The position numbers and the translations under genes were made by a program. This document shows, piece after piece, positions 41,449-56,400 of a DNA stretch of 64,000 nt. Positions within the stretch are counted from its first letter, which is position 1; every line of letters starts with the position of its first letter. Location of the stretch: the NCBI RefSeq assembly GCF_011397635.1, contig NC_064761.1, forward strand, positions 30,049,643-30,113,642. Direction: 5' to 3'. The DNA is from Epinephelus fuscoguttatus. Its lineage: Eukaryota > Chordata > Actinopteri > Perciformes > Serranidae. A model generated the notes under the pieces. It did no database searches. It saw nothing but the letters and a program-made list of their open reading frames with translations, and was not told the origin of the DNA.

Positions 41449-44400
41449 ATGGCTGCTGGGGCTTCGGTCGGGGAGAGCCAACTCCAGAGGATTATCCGAG
41501 ATCTGCATGGTACGCCAGCTTTATGTGTGTGTGCCTGCCTGTGTGAGTGTGTGTGAATAGATTGGCTGCAGGCGGCTGTTGGCTGACATTGTGTGACTGG
41601 AGAGAGGAGAAAGAAGAGACTCGATGTCATGACCTGAGTCTCAGCGTCAAGTCTAAATACAATCTTTACACCTGGAATTATTTGACCTCTCTTTGTCGTC
41701 AAATCATTTGGGAAAACGTGTACCTGACCTCATGTGGCTGTAGAAAGGGTGTGGTGGCAGCCTCTGTCAGCATGCAGCGAGACAGAGAGTGCGTACTGAG
41801 GGTGCACCCGTCACGGGTGTCCTTCCAGTTTTTACGATGGATACGAGGCAAGTGGTTGAGAGTGGAAATGGAAAAAAATATGTTTAGAGATTGAGGCACC
41901 AGGGCTGTTTGTGTGTGTAACCAGAATGCACCAAGAGGTTAAAGTATTATAGCAATGCAATTTTCCATTTCCTTTGATTCCTTTTAGTCCATTTGACTTT
42001 GGGTCATTTCTAAGAAGATAACAATTTTCTGCCTTTTTCCTCCCAGCTTCTTCCCTTAATATTTACTAAATGGAAACTTGCTGTTATTTTTTACCGAAAG
42101 CACATTTTTATATCATGTATGTATTAGTAAGAAACATGTCTTTGCCATATAAATGTGTTTTTCCAATGTAAATATATGCACCACATTTGTATAAACCCTG
42201 TGTCATTTATGAGGGATATTTTTTCACTTTTAAACTTTGTGAATTTCAGAGGCTGTTGCAGAGCTTGCAAAGGAGTACAGAGAAAGTGGAGAGCCAATCA
42301 CCGATGACAGTACCAACCTGCACAAATTCTCCTACAAACTGGAGTACCTGCTACAGGTATGATTTAGCTCATATTGGCACACATGATGCAGTGAATCTCA
42401 GTTACTCAAGGATGATGTTATTAATGACATCACCAAAAAGAATCCATGTTCAACATTTTTATTGGTCCAACTGTATCTATATCTATCTTACAGTTTGATC
42501 AGAAGGAGAAGACAACATTTCTCGGTACAAAGAAGGACTATTGGGAATACTTCACTGAATGTCTGGCTAAAATCAAGGGTGCCAATGATGGTATCCGCTT
42601 TGTCAAATCCATCACTGAGGTATGAAGATGTTTTTATTGTTGTTATTTACAGTGACACCACTAATATAGCACTAATTACGTACTGATCATTGATAACATC
42701 AGATAACTCCTTAAACCATTAGACAGTAATTGTATCTGTCTGTCTCAACCTACAATGACTCAGCAGGGTTTTTACTTCATTATTTTTCTCATCTCTTGTA
42801 GTGCAGATGTAACACACATGAACTCAGAGAACTTGCAGTGTAACTTTGTTATATTGCTGCTTAGAAATCAGAGCATCAAAAATGTGAGACCCAAGTCATG
42901 TCCAAGAAATCAATTTAATTTTTGAAACTGATGTGTTACATCCTTGTAAATGTAACATATAAGAAACGTGATTGTAACATATTTTTTGTTGATATTCTTT
43001 CTTCTTTTAATTTAAAAACAAAAAACAAAATAGTGTTTGTTGCATTTACAATGGCCCCCAACTGCATCTTCATAGTGTTAGTTCTTAGTTAATTTGTTAC
43101 ATGTTACTTCTTACTTCATTTAGGTTAAATAATGAAGTTTACACTGTCTAAAGGCTTTGTTTAAAACAATGTTTTCTTTTGCTTTGATAGCTGAAGACAT
43201 CTCTGGGGAAAGGACGAGCATTTATCCGATACTCCCTCGTACATCAGCGACTGGCTGACACCCTGCAGCAGTGTCTGATGAACCAGAGAGTCACCAGGTA
43301 AAACTGTCAGAACACAGTGATGCCTCGCTGGAATGTGTGTTTTTTATTTAGATATGTAGAATGATGGGCTTTTGTTGAAGTGCAAGTAAATTGGTAACAA
43401 AAATAGAACAGCAGTTGTTTTGGGATTACAAAGAAACACTTTCAGAAATAGGCATTTCATTTCCCCATTGCAACGAACTGAATGTTGAGATGTTCTTTTT
43501 ATGCTGTTACTGTTTAACTTTCCCTTTCTATGAAAGTATCGGTCAGTAGTATCAGTCTCAGTCAGGTATGAGCAGTCTAAGTAAGAGGAATTCATTGACT
43601 GATTCCACTGACTTACCACAGGTCAAAATGGGTGTGTATGTAGAGTCCTGCAGCAGTATGGGACAAAACACAGAAACACACAACTACATGGCAGAATCTT
43701 AATCTTAAAGACATACATTTGTCATTTGGTATCATAAAGCCTTCTCTGGTTTAGATGTCAATTGTGTCTTATGAGTGTCAAAATATGGGGCAGAACTTCC
43801 TTTTTAGCCACTATTATTGTTTCTTGTTGTTCTGCTGTGTCCTACTGTGACATCTCCTTCATCTCTCTTCCTGTAGTGACTGGTACTATGCAAGAAGCCC
43901 CTTCTTGAAGCCCCACCTTAGTGTTGACATAATCAGTCACCTGTACGAACTCAATGAGGTCCAGTTTGATGTGGCTTCCAGAGGTCATGATCTTGATGCA
44001 TCTTGGCCCACTTTTGCAAGGTAACAAATAAGACAAATCATGAAAACAGCATGTAGAGCAAATAAAAACTACAAAAATATCTAGGAATTATTACAGGAAG
44101 CAAGTGTCTGAATTCAACCATTCCTTAGCACCTTCTTTGGAGTACAGTATTAAATGTCTTTTCTGATTAACAGGAGGACACTGGGAAACTCACCTGGCCA
44201 CATGTGGAAACCACCCAGTCGCAGTTCCAGTATTAATAGTCTGGCCAGCACCTACTCCCAGGTAACACACCAATAACATCCTGTCATTTTATCATAATTT
44301 TAAAATGATTGCACAATGTTCATCACTCATCCTCTCTTCCTTTCCTTCTCTGGTTTCCCTTGTTACCATCTAGCAAGCACATGAGTTCCCCGCCAGCCCT

Positions 44401-47400
44401 GACTATGGTCAGGGTCTGCTGAATGACCTGAACGAGTCTCTGCCTCCCTGCACCGAAGATGTCAGCACAGTTGAAGACCTTCGCCTGGAGCTGGACCAGT
44501 CAGAGCTGAAGCAGCGAGAGCTCCTAGATAAGGTGCAGCAGATGGGCGATGAAGCTGCTGAGCTCAGGGGTGTAGTGGTGCAGCTCCAGAGGCAGCTTGA
44601 TATGTCCCTTGCAGCCCAAGAGAAGCAACAGGGCTTACAGGGAGATCTCAAGACTCTGCAGGAAAGAGAAGGCGCCCTGTCCAGAGAGGTGGAGGCACTC
44701 AGGACTGGGGAAAAAGCCAGGGAGGCTGAACAACAGCTGCTTCAGGAAAAGCTGGCAACCGCTGAGGGGAAGAACATAGAGCTCCTGGCCAAGTTGGACG
44801 GGGTTCTAAATGAAAAGGGCCAGCAGGCAGCCAGTTACTTTGATTCAGCTCAAAAGATACACGAGCTGCTGGACAGATTGAAAGAGGCAGAGAGGGGAAA
44901 GATGGAAGCGGTAGCTGAGGCAGAGGAGAAGAAGAGAGAGGCAGAGAGGCTAGAGGACGAGCTGAGAGTCAAGGAGGCAGCCGCAAAGCAAGGTGAAACA
45001 AAACTTGAAGCATTAGTTACATCTGCGTCTGAGGAGAAGGCCAAGTTGGAGACAAAAGTGGAGGAACAGAGCAGTGCCCTTGATAAGCTGCAGGGGGCCT
45101 TGACAGTGAGAGAGAAGGAGGCGAGCAACCTACAGAGGCAACTGCAAGACCTCCAAAGATCTCTAGAGGACAAGGAGAAAGAGGTGGAAGAGATAAAGAG
45201 GAGGGCTCAACAAGATAAAGATGAAATGCAGAAGAATGTTGGTAGTTTAAAAGAGTCTTTAGAAGCAGAAATCACTGCCATTAAGGAGCAGCTCGAGAGG
45301 AAAGAGGCAGAGCTTGCCTCCAGCTGCGAGACACTACAACAGCTAGAAGCCAAGAACCAAAGCCTAAACACAGAGAGGGACAAACTGACCACTAACCTTG
45401 TGGAGCTGGAGGGTAACGTCAAAGAACAAGCCACAAAGATAGAAGACTACAAGACGCAGTGCGCCAATCTGATGGAGCTGAATAAGAAGCTGCTGACCAC
45501 GGTGAAGAGAAACGAGGAGGTGAAGAAAGAGATGGCAGAAAACAGAACAGCCCTTGAAGCTGAATTAGCAGCTCTAAGAGCTTCTGAGAAACAGCTTCGC
45601 GGCCAGCTGGATGATACCAAGATGACGGTGGATGAAAAAGAGAAGAACTTGCGTGAGGAGAATCGCAAGCTGGATGAGAGTCTGCAGCGGGCCACAATGG
45701 CAGCAACAGTCTCAGAGGCAACTTCAAAGCGTTTGGAGCAGGAAAACCAAAGTCTTAGAGAGGAGCAGGACACTGTGAAAGCAGCTCTTAGCCGCATGCA
45801 AGCTGACCTGAAGAGTGTTCACGGCCAGATCGGAGAGTTGGAGAAGAACTTAGGAGCCTCTCGCAAGAATGAAGCAAGCCTTCAAGAGCAGCTCCAAGCC
45901 AAAGAGGCCCAGCTAGAGAGTAAAGAGAAGAACCTTGTTGAACTGGAGTCCAGGTTAAAAGATCTGGAGGCCAGGGAGAAGGAGCTTGAGATTGCCAAAG
46001 CTGATGCAGAGGCAACTTGTGCTAAACAGACAGAAGTGATTGAGAGGGTTACTTCTGAGAAACAGGTGATGGAGAAATCTCAGCTGGAGAGGAGCGCGGC
46101 TCAAGCAAAGGAGAACCAGGAAGTGACGGGCAAACTTGAAGGCCAGTTAGAGGTGTGTATGAAAGAAGTGTCCAGGCTCCAAGCAGAGATCCTCGACCTC
46201 AGGGTGCGGGTACAGAGGTCTGAGGAGGAAAAGTTAAAAGCACAAGCACAGCTGGAGGTGATGGAGACCCAAAGAGATGAGCTCAGGACTCTGACTGAGC
46301 AGCTGAAAGCCCAGACAGAGGCACTGAATCAGAGGCATGTAACAGAGCTTATGGAGTGCAAGAAGAAAGAAGAGGCTCTGACTGAACAGCGTGATAGAGA
46401 GGTAGCCGCCCATGCCGAGTTGTCCATCTCTGCTGCGGCCATCCGAGAAGAGCTGTCCACCCTCAAGGCAGAACATAGCAGGCTAGTCTCAGAGAACAAT
46501 GAGACACGTGAGGGTCTACACAGGGCAAACACAGAGATGGCAGAGCTTGGGATGACCATCTGTAAGTTAGGTGCAGAGAAGCAGGAGGCCAGAGAGCACT
46601 GGGAAAAGGATGCCACCAGGATTGAAGAGATGGAGAAAGAGGTGGAGCGGCTAGGAGAAAGCATGGCAGAGCTACAGCTGGAGAATACCAAACTAAGGGA
46701 GGAGCTGCTACAGAAAGAGAAACTTCCAGAGACTGTCTTGGAGCTCCAGGAGCAGCTGGACAAGGCCAGGAAGCAAATGCAGAGCGTCAGGGTCTCTAGC
46801 CGAGAGGAGGCAGAGGCCGTCAAGTTCCAAATGAGCTCGGAGAGCATGACTCACCAGGTCCAGATGAAGGTGAGTTAGTTAATCGTGACTTGTATTACAC
46901 ACAAGATTTGATTTTTGTTGTACTTATTCCGTGCACCATAGTTTTGAGTTTAGTTGAGTGATCTGAATCTGCAGATGTTATCTGGATCATGACATTTGAT
47001 CCATGGGTCATGGCTCTTATACTAGGGCTGCAACTAACAATTAAATTTATTGATTCATTTATCTGTCACTTATTTTCCCTTTAATCAGTTAGTTGTTTGG
47101 TCTATAAGATGTCAGAAAATGGTGAAAATGTCCTTAGATGTCTTGTTTTTCTTCCCACAACCCAAAGATATTCAGTTTACTGTTTTAAAGGAGTGAAAAA
47201 ACAGGAAATATTTGCATTTATGAAGTTGGAATTAAAGAATTTGGACTTTTGTTTTTCTTAAAAAATTATCAAACTGATTATTGGATGAATTGCTGAAAAG
47301 ATAAGTCATTCAATTGGACAGTCGTGGTCCCCTTGTACTTTGGTGATTCTCTGACTTCATCTAGCACCATCATCAGGTCACAATTTTCATTTCACCACTA

Positions 47401-50400
47401 CTTTATTAATACTTTGGTTTATAACCTGCAAAACTAATGACACCCCCATTAGTCTCAGCTTTACTTGTGTTTAGTGTTAATTAGCAAAATGTTAGCATGC
47501 TAACATACTAAATTAAAGTAAACATATGTAATAAGCAACACCATGTTAGCATTATCATTGTAAGTATATTAACATGTAGTAAAAAGCTCCACTTTGTCTA
47601 CTGTAAGTGCAGCTGTAGACTCCCATCTTTGATGTTTCTCTCACATTTCAGAGTGTCAATGAACAGCTGAACAAGGTGAAGGCCCAGCTGCAGGAGGAGC
47701 TGAAGAATGTGTCCAGCTTGCAGGCTAAAGTCTCTGAACTAGAGGTCTGTGTCTCTGAACCAGAGGTCTGTGTCTCTGAACTAGAGGTCTGTGTCTTTCA
47801 AGTTTTGAATCCAGTGACTCCTGGTTACATCATACCTAGATGCATGGTGGTGGTAGCATGTGTTCTATTGTCTATATATAAAAATAGACCATCAACAGAA
47901 AAATGTGTGATGTATTCACTTTCAAGTATAAGGAAACCCATATATGATCAAGAGTAGACTGTAGATAGATTGCAGTCAAAAGTGCAACACCTGACATATA
48001 CATAGCCTGAAACAGGCACCAGCACGTTTGTCATTAGTGGATTTGCTAGGATGGAGAAAAGGAAGCTACACACCACATGGGACATAATAACAGGATGATT
48101 GTTTGATTAGTACTCATTAACAGTAGGTAATTATATGAGATAATTTTTCAGGTCTCTGGTTTTTTTTTTTTTTAATTAGACACCTTGATTGCTTGAGCAA
48201 TTTTCTTTGATTGCAGAAGGTAGATTAGATGTGAAATCACTGCAGTGTAATGGTCCTAATCCGATTGATAGCTCAATGAAATTGCTTTGAAGTCATCTTT
48301 CAAATCATTTTTCCAATTTTGGTTTGACATGTTTATTATTCTAAATACTAGGCTTTGATTGTGAGGGGTGTTTTTAAGATTTAATTTTGGCTGCGTTACT
48401 CCAAATGTTGTCATTGGATTTTACTAAATGAAATGACTCTGATACAAGATGCATCTGCAAGAATGTTTTATTTAGGTTATCCAGCAAAAAACTTCATCAG
48501 AACTGATTGTAATTAATGTCAGAATCTTTTGTACTAATGAGTATTTTTTATAAATGCTCTTTTCTTGTTTAATAAAGGCTGTGAATGAGCACTACTTGCA
48601 GCTAACCGGGGAGAAGGATGCTTACATCACAGACACCGAAAAAAACATTCGTGAGAGTGAGAGCGAGATTCAGCAACTGAGAGATGCAGTAACGAGGTGC
48701 GTTTATGACCACTGATACCTGTGAATGTCACCTTTTTGGTGCCAAAAAGGAGCCACTGACTCTTTTCTTTGCACCTTTCTCTCTACAGTGCTGAAGAAGC
48801 ACACTCGTCTGTGCAAAAGCTCTGTGAAGAACTGAAGCAGAAACTTGACACAATGCAAGCTGAAAAGGAAAGCCAGTACCTGAAGATGACTGCAGAGATC
48901 GATGACCTCAACAGAACCAAGACCAACCTTGAAGAGCGGCTCATCGAGCTTATAAAGTGAGAGCTGTCTCTATTACAGCTGCCAGCAGCATCAAGGCTGT
49001 CTGTTGCCACAGGCATCGCATTTCTTAACGAAGAAAGGGGTTAAAGTTCTTTTTCACAATGGATGTCTGCCACCTCGTTATGTTTGGTTGCTGCGGGCTC
49101 TTTGAAAGACCCACTGGGGAATGTGTGCTTGGTTCTTCCAGTAAGAGCACTCCTCTGATGTTGTCGTACTTGACATAGATGGGGGAAATTAGGTCTGAGG
49201 ATCAGGAGCGGGGGAAAAGGCTTCTTTAAATGCTGATAATTTACTGAGAACAGATCTGAGAGAGAGTTTTTGACAGAGAAGGGATCTGGAAAAGTAGAGC
49301 TAAGAGGCCAGCATGACAGGTGAAGTGTGGTAAAGAGACACTACTGAATAGAAGGCTGGCTTTTTATCCATCATTCTTCACTGGATTCAGTAACCACTAA
49401 TGCCTTGAAAGGTTTCATATTCTATAAGGAATGAAACATACTCATTCAGTCAACTCCTTTGGGATGTGCCCACATGATTTCAATCCTTTATTCTTTTGCA
49501 TTATATATGCCTTCATTATTTTTCTCTGTTGCATCAGCTGGGGTAATGATGCTACTCTTGGTGTTGAGTATGTACAACGTTGTGTAAAATTATAGGTCAG
49601 TGTAAATATATGACTATGTGAAAAAACCTGAATGCATGTGTGTTCTTTTGTGTGTCACATCAGGGACAAAGATGCTCTGTGGCAGAAATCAGACGCTCTA
49701 GAGTTTGAGCAGAAGCTGCGAGCAGAGGAGCAATGGTGGTTGGTGGATAAGGAGGCCACGCACTGCCTCGGCTGCCAGGGCCAGTTCACTTGGTGGCTGC
49801 GCAGACATCACTGCAGGTGGGCTTTTAGTGGGCACTGGGGCCTTCTGCACACTGCTGCTCCTGTCACTGTGTGTACCTACCCTGTTTGATATCCAGACTA
49901 CATACAGTATCACTTCTCAAAATGCAAGCCATCAAAAATATGTTCTAGTAACAACATCAAAGGTGTAACATGGATGGAAACCTATTTATTTTCATGTGTA
50001 TTTTTAGGCTCTGTGGTCGCATCTTCTGCTATTACTGCAGCAACAACTTTGCGATGACTAAGCACAGTGGGAAGAAGGAGCGCTGCTGCAGGGATTGTTA
50101 CACCCAACACAGCGCAGTGGTGGAGAGGTTCACAGAGGCAGAGCTGAGTCCCTCAGACATTCAGCCTCCTCCACCAGGAGTTGGACCTCAGCCACCTCCT
50201 GAACCAGCCCCATATAAACCCACTCCTAGGGTAACAGGTGAGAGGCAAGCTGGGAAGACAAACACATGCTAACTACTACAGGCTAACCTAACAACTGCAT
50301 GCTTGTCCCAAAAGGTAATCACTGTGGTTCATAGGTTCGGTACTGTAAGGTAACTAGGAACTTTTAAGCGGAAGTGAAAGGGCTGACTTTGTCATATTGA

Positions 50401-53400
50401 GGAACAAGGACAGAAACCTTTTCCATTGAATTCTTGTTCATTAGACCAAAGGGGAAGAAGGTGACATTTCCATTCAAAGAAGAAGCTGTTTTTCTTATAT
50501 TGTACAAAAAAGGAAGAGCTGACGGGCATGATGAATAAATGACGTATAATTTGCTCCATAACTATTTATACCAGCAGTGATGTGAATCTGTGGCAGTTGC
50601 AACAGGTCTGCCATTGCTGTGACATTATGAGGTGACTCATCTTGATACCTTCATTTGTGGTGCAAAATCTCAGATAAAACTTGAAATTAATCCCCATTAG
50701 AGGATGCGTTGGCGACCGCTAGTCTTCCTGGGGTTCATAAAAGACATAAAACATAACAGACATAAATATAATGGATAAAAACATAATACTGTCATGTCAC
50801 TGTCATGTAATCTGTCAGAGTACTCATGGCAAAAACAACACTTTGAAAGAGTATATTGACATGCGGAAAAAAACAAACACCTCAGTGTGCAAAGGCCTTT
50901 AGTCTCAAACAGGAATTTCTAGTTTTTCTTGGTCTATACGGTACATGCTATATGTTTTTGTATACTGTTCAATCACAAAACTATATCATAAGAACATGCA
51001 GTCCTCCAAGTAATCCAATAGTTTGATTCAGATTCTTGTTGCTCCCAGTTTCAGACCCCAGCAACAGATCTGAAGATGGAGCTTTTGACATAATCACAGA
51101 AGAGGAAGTGAATGGAGTCTACGACAGCGACACCACCTCGCAGACCACAGGAGGCTCCCTGGAGGGAGAGCAAGAGCGACGGCCTCCAGGATCACTGGAT
51201 ATGTGAGTGTACTGTAACATAAATGTGGTCTGTCCTTTGGTTTGATTCCTCAGTTGAAAGTCAAACAGTCACAACACGAGACACTGCAGCAGCTTAATAC
51301 CTAGCTCCTGAAATTTGGGTTACACTCACACATTGACATCCAGGCCTCCATTATTGCTCAATGAAGAGTGACAACTACATACTGTACAGTAATGAACTGC
51401 ACTGGTGTCATGTTTGCTTATCAAAACACCTCCCAAGGCAAAAGTAAAGTCCTACATACTGTATAAAGTGCTAGATGATTTAAAATACAAAAACTACAGT
51501 GATCTGATGAGTTTATAAATGTTTCAAATCTCATTTTGTTCATAAATCTGCCAAACAGGTAGGCCTTCCTCATGTGTTGCCATGTTGTTTTCATCTAGTG
51601 CCTTGAACTTTAAAAGCAGGGAAGAATAAAATTGGGAAGTGAACTAGTTCTGTATTATAAATAATACACCATCAGTAGGTCAGAGGAAATTAAAAAAGGA
51701 CAATGTGCCGTTATACTGACCTACAGTATTTCATTTAGTGTTGTAAACAACAACCGCTTGCTGGAAACGCTCATCATGGCCCATTCTCTAGCTGACACAT
51801 ACCTGCTGTGAATGTCCCAGCTGAGCTCTTAAAAATTACCGTAAATACAGAATCGCTACTGCTTGAGTGCAGGAATCTCTGGAGAAGATGCAAATCCAAT
51901 GTATAGCACCTTTAGGGGATTCAGCACACATGTCTCTGCCCCTAGCGGGTGTCAAATAGTAATTAGGGATACACTTCCTCTCTTTTTCATCGATAAGCGA
52001 GAACTCAAATTGCAAGAAATGAGAAGTGCTGCAGTTTCATGGCGCTGAAGTGGATAGGGTGGTGGAGAGAAGCTGAAGCATTCATGTGGTACCATTAAGT
52101 TGTAATTTTTAAGGAAACGTGTGCCTGTCCAGAAATACTAGTTATCTGAGTATTTCATTTAATGGATGATAGATGGACTTGCTCAGCACCTTTCAAGGCT
52201 TCTGACCACTCAAAGTGCTTTCACACTGCATGTCACAGTGACTTACCATACAAGGTAGTACTGCTACTCAGTTTAACATTCACACACACCTATGGAACAG
52301 TCATCTGGAGCATTCGGGGTTCGGTATCTTACCTAAGGAGACTTAGACAAGCACACATGAATCCTCCAAATAGTGGACGACCCACTCCACCTTCAGAGCC
52401 ACAGCTGCCCCTGTTAACTTGTGCTTATATTTAACTTAAAGGTCCAGTGTGTGGAATTTAAGAGGACATATTGGCAGGAATGGAATATGATATAAGTATT
52501 TCTCTTTTGTTATCACCTGAGAATAATAAGAATCTTTGTGTTTTCCTTCCCTTAGAATGAGCTGTTTATATCTACGTAGGGAGCACGTCCATATTTATAG
52601 ATATCACCATGTTCACTGTCATGTTTCTACAGTAGCCTAGAATGGACAAATCAAACAGTGGCTCCAGATAGGGCCATTCGCATTTTTTAGTCAGCCACCA
52701 CAGAGAAGCCCATCTGCAACGAACAGCGTCAGAAAAACTCTGAATTGTAACATGAACCTGCTTTATTCAATGTTTTTACTGGTTTAAATCACTGGGTCTG
52801 TTTGTTTTGGAGAGGAGGAGACCTCTACAGATAATTCAGCTCAAAGTAAAAACACCTTGAACAAAAAACACTGAAGGAATTCTATTCAAGAGACGTTTCA
52901 GCTGGTTGCAGTCTCCAGTCCTCGCAACAAGATTCTGCAAAATTGCCCTAAATCTTACACACTTCACCGTAAATGTCACAGTGAATGTTAAGCACAATGT
53001 ATTTCAAATTAAATAATATGGATAAAACCTTCCAAGACATGGGTCTTTGAAAATGCATGGCCCATGAAATTCATATTCCACTTCTGATACATCATGAATG
53101 AATCATTATGCCACTGATACGTGCATTTAAATCAAAATACTACTCTGTGTCTTGTGTTTTGCAGAGGCACGGGAGATGTGACCCCTGATGACCCTGAGGA
53201 GCAAGTTCCCACTGTTCAGGATTCAGAAATCAACCTTCTAAAATCAGGAGAAGTCACGTGAGTCTTGACCTTTGTATACTTACTCCTTCCTTACGCCAAA
53301 TGACTTTTCAAGTGATGTCACTGTCCCTGGCCAATGTTGTAATAAAAGTTTTACCTCAGGTGGTGCATGCTCTCGTTATCTTGATCGTTTGGTGTATGGT

Positions 53401-56400
53401 GGTCATAAAAGTCTGAACTCTCTTAAGTCAGTCATTTTCTTGTCTTGGCATTCTGATATAATTGAACATGTTAAACATTATCCAAAGTTTTATGCCTTGG
53501 CATCGTGCAAATACTGTGGTTCTATGATGTGAACATTGTGAACACCCAACAGGTGCGTTCTCTACAGGATTAAACATTAAGTGGCAAACCAGGTAGACAG
53601 TAAACATAAAGGGGACGCCAGGGAGGCACAAGAATGTGAACAAGTCTGGGTTCTCTTTGACTGTGGAAAAGGAGGAGAAAGTGGTGGAGTTGTGGAGTGA
53701 AGAAGAGTCCCTGTTTAATTTGGGTGTCGGATCCAATAACTGGCACTTATTTTAGTGAGAAATGTGAATTTTTGAAACAGGTCATCTCTCATTCCTACAA
53801 CAGATAACCAGTGGAGGCTGGCAGCGAGTTGAGGCAACAAAATTCAAAATAGAAAGCTTGTACACAAATATAGTTTAAAGTTATGGACTATATTGATACT
53901 GAATTGACAAGAATGATGTCGACATATGGTGCCTTTTATCTTGTGTTTCTAGAGTTATGTGTTTTTGCGGACATGGAAGGAATTGTTAATAGGTTGTATT
54001 TCTGAAAGGGCTCTTGGCTTGATATTTTTCACGAGGAGCAGGATGGGAAATAATCTCCAAAGGAATTTAGTTGTAGTCTTGCGAATAAGGACCCTGCAGG
54101 ATCCCTAGTCTGTGCAAAATGTTATACTGTGTGAAGACAGTGTGAAAACTCACACAGTCTTCATGTAAAAGTATTTCCAAAGTCTTCTCCAAGTCTTGTA
54201 GTGTATGGTAGGCATTAATATGTAAAACTGATGAGCCACTTTGTATAAACCACTCTTAACGTTAATGTGTTCTCATTGCAGGATGGCTGTCCCTCTCAGC
54301 ATTGATGATATTTTTCACTTTGGCGACGGTTCCAGAGAGCTCTTCATCAAGTCCAGCTGTTACAGTGTGATAACCGTGGCTGTGGTTGACTGTGGGCTAA
54401 CCATCAGCTGGGTGTTTTCCTCAGAGCCTAAGAGCATCTCCTTTAGTGTGGTTTACAGGGAATCCACTGACACGACTGTGGAACAGTCGAAGGTAGACAC
54501 ACTCGCTGTGTGTATTTTCATTATTGTGCACTATGACTGATGTGTTGTGAGACTCAGCCCTTACACGCCTGCCACAGGAAATGTCAAGAAAGGCAGTTTC
54601 AAATTAAAGTACATCAAAAGGCTGATGGCAATGCTGTTCAATTTTTAGAGGTTACTGTCACTTCAAAACTGAAACACAGAAGTTATGACCAGACACAATG
54701 GACTGACCCTGTGCGTGCTGTCGTGGGCGCCCCCTACAGAGAGCAGGGTTGTTTGCTTGATCTTTCAAATATCACTGCCAGAGGAAAACCACTGCAGGTT
54801 GCCAGTGTTGCGCAGCAGGGTTAGCTACACATCCTGCAGTTAAAATGTCAGGGGTTGTAAATGAGTTTGGACGTGTCATCTTGTAGTACCATAACTTCGC
54901 TCTCTTGCCAATATTCCCTAGTGTGTGCTGTTTTATTTATTCATTAGCTTTTTAATTCAGGGTGTGTTGGAATTTACAATGTATTGCAGTTATTATGATA
55001 CTGATGATTATATTCTTGCCGTTTCCACTGAAGCATTATTTTTCCTGAGGCCAGCGTATTTTTTTAATTCTTTGCAATGGGAGCGTCACATATTTGCACT
55101 ATGCTACAAATGGCAACAGTCAGATGAAGCGTTGAGTGAAACGTTGCGCTTGTCAGTGTCATTTTTACCCAGCTGTCCAATCACAGTGGAGGAGGGTGCT
55201 AAAAAACAACAACAGTAGAGGAGAAATCTGGTAATATACTATAAATATAGATATTGAATATATGTTTTCTCTCATGAGCCAACACAGCCCCGCAGGTTTG
55301 TCCTTATGCAGAACAAGTACTCTACCTTGCGCCAACATTTTACTTCTGTTGATATTCCATATAGCAATTAGACACAACCAAAGTGTCTCAGCTGAAAAAT
55401 CCCTGCGCCTCCAAAAAATTCTCACGTGCTCCCAGCTGGACATGGCCTGAGGAGCGCCTAATGTTTTAAGCTGGGAAAAAAAACAGTTGTAGTGGACACA
55501 GCATCTTAGACTATCTCTGGCAGAGTTTTCCACCTGCACATTCAGTTTCACTCCAGACCAATGTTTCTGTTCTTCTCTCAGGTACTGATTCCTCTGACTC
55601 GCTGCAATTCCCACAAAGAGACAATTCAGGGACAGCTGAAAGTCCGAAACCCCGGCCTCTACACACTCGTCTTTGACAACTCCTTCTCACGGTATGGAAC
55701 TCCTGACATCCAGCATCTTTCCTCTGACTCTTCCTCTCAGTGGGAGAGCTTGTTCACTACAGAATCGTTTTCATTCTTATTCTCTCCTTCAGGCATAAGC
55801 ATGGAGGAGACCATGCATTTGGTTGTGTGTGTGCCTGTGTGTATTTGACTATCCTCAAGTAAAAAAAAACAAGCCCTAGCATTTGTTGCTGGTCACATTT
55901 TGGCGTCTCTTGTGGCTCAAAAACTGACATCCATAGAAGAACAAGATGAATTGGGTCAGTAATTCTGAGGTGTAATTCCCTACTTCCAATCTAAATAAAC
56001 CTGCTCAGGAAAACATGGCCGCCAGCAGCAAACTGATCTTTGTGTATCAAGTCTCTGAGCTTCACGAACAGCTACAAAGGACCGACATTAATTACCTTAG
56101 CATCTTAACAAAGCAAAACTGCGCATGAAATAAGTCAATTGTCTTGCTCGTCTTTGCTCATAAAGTAACTCAAAATTGTGTAAACAGGAGTGAAGCATAA
56201 TAGGAAGAACCACCACAGCCAGCAGCAGAAAGTTGTTGTGTGCATTTGCTTTGTGAGATATGCATGCTCATAAAGCTACGACATTGTTACATCACGTATC
56301 ACAAAATTAACGCTGCATGAAACCCAAAATAAACACTGCGCTGCGGTGCGTCTGCTGCAAATACGAGAACTGACTAGAGTCGCTGTAATCAGCTCAGGAG

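Noticed and set aside
45419-46847. Several Ser/Leu-rich minus-strand frames
   Set aside because: They are shadows of the 2.5 kb fyco1 coiled-coil exon.
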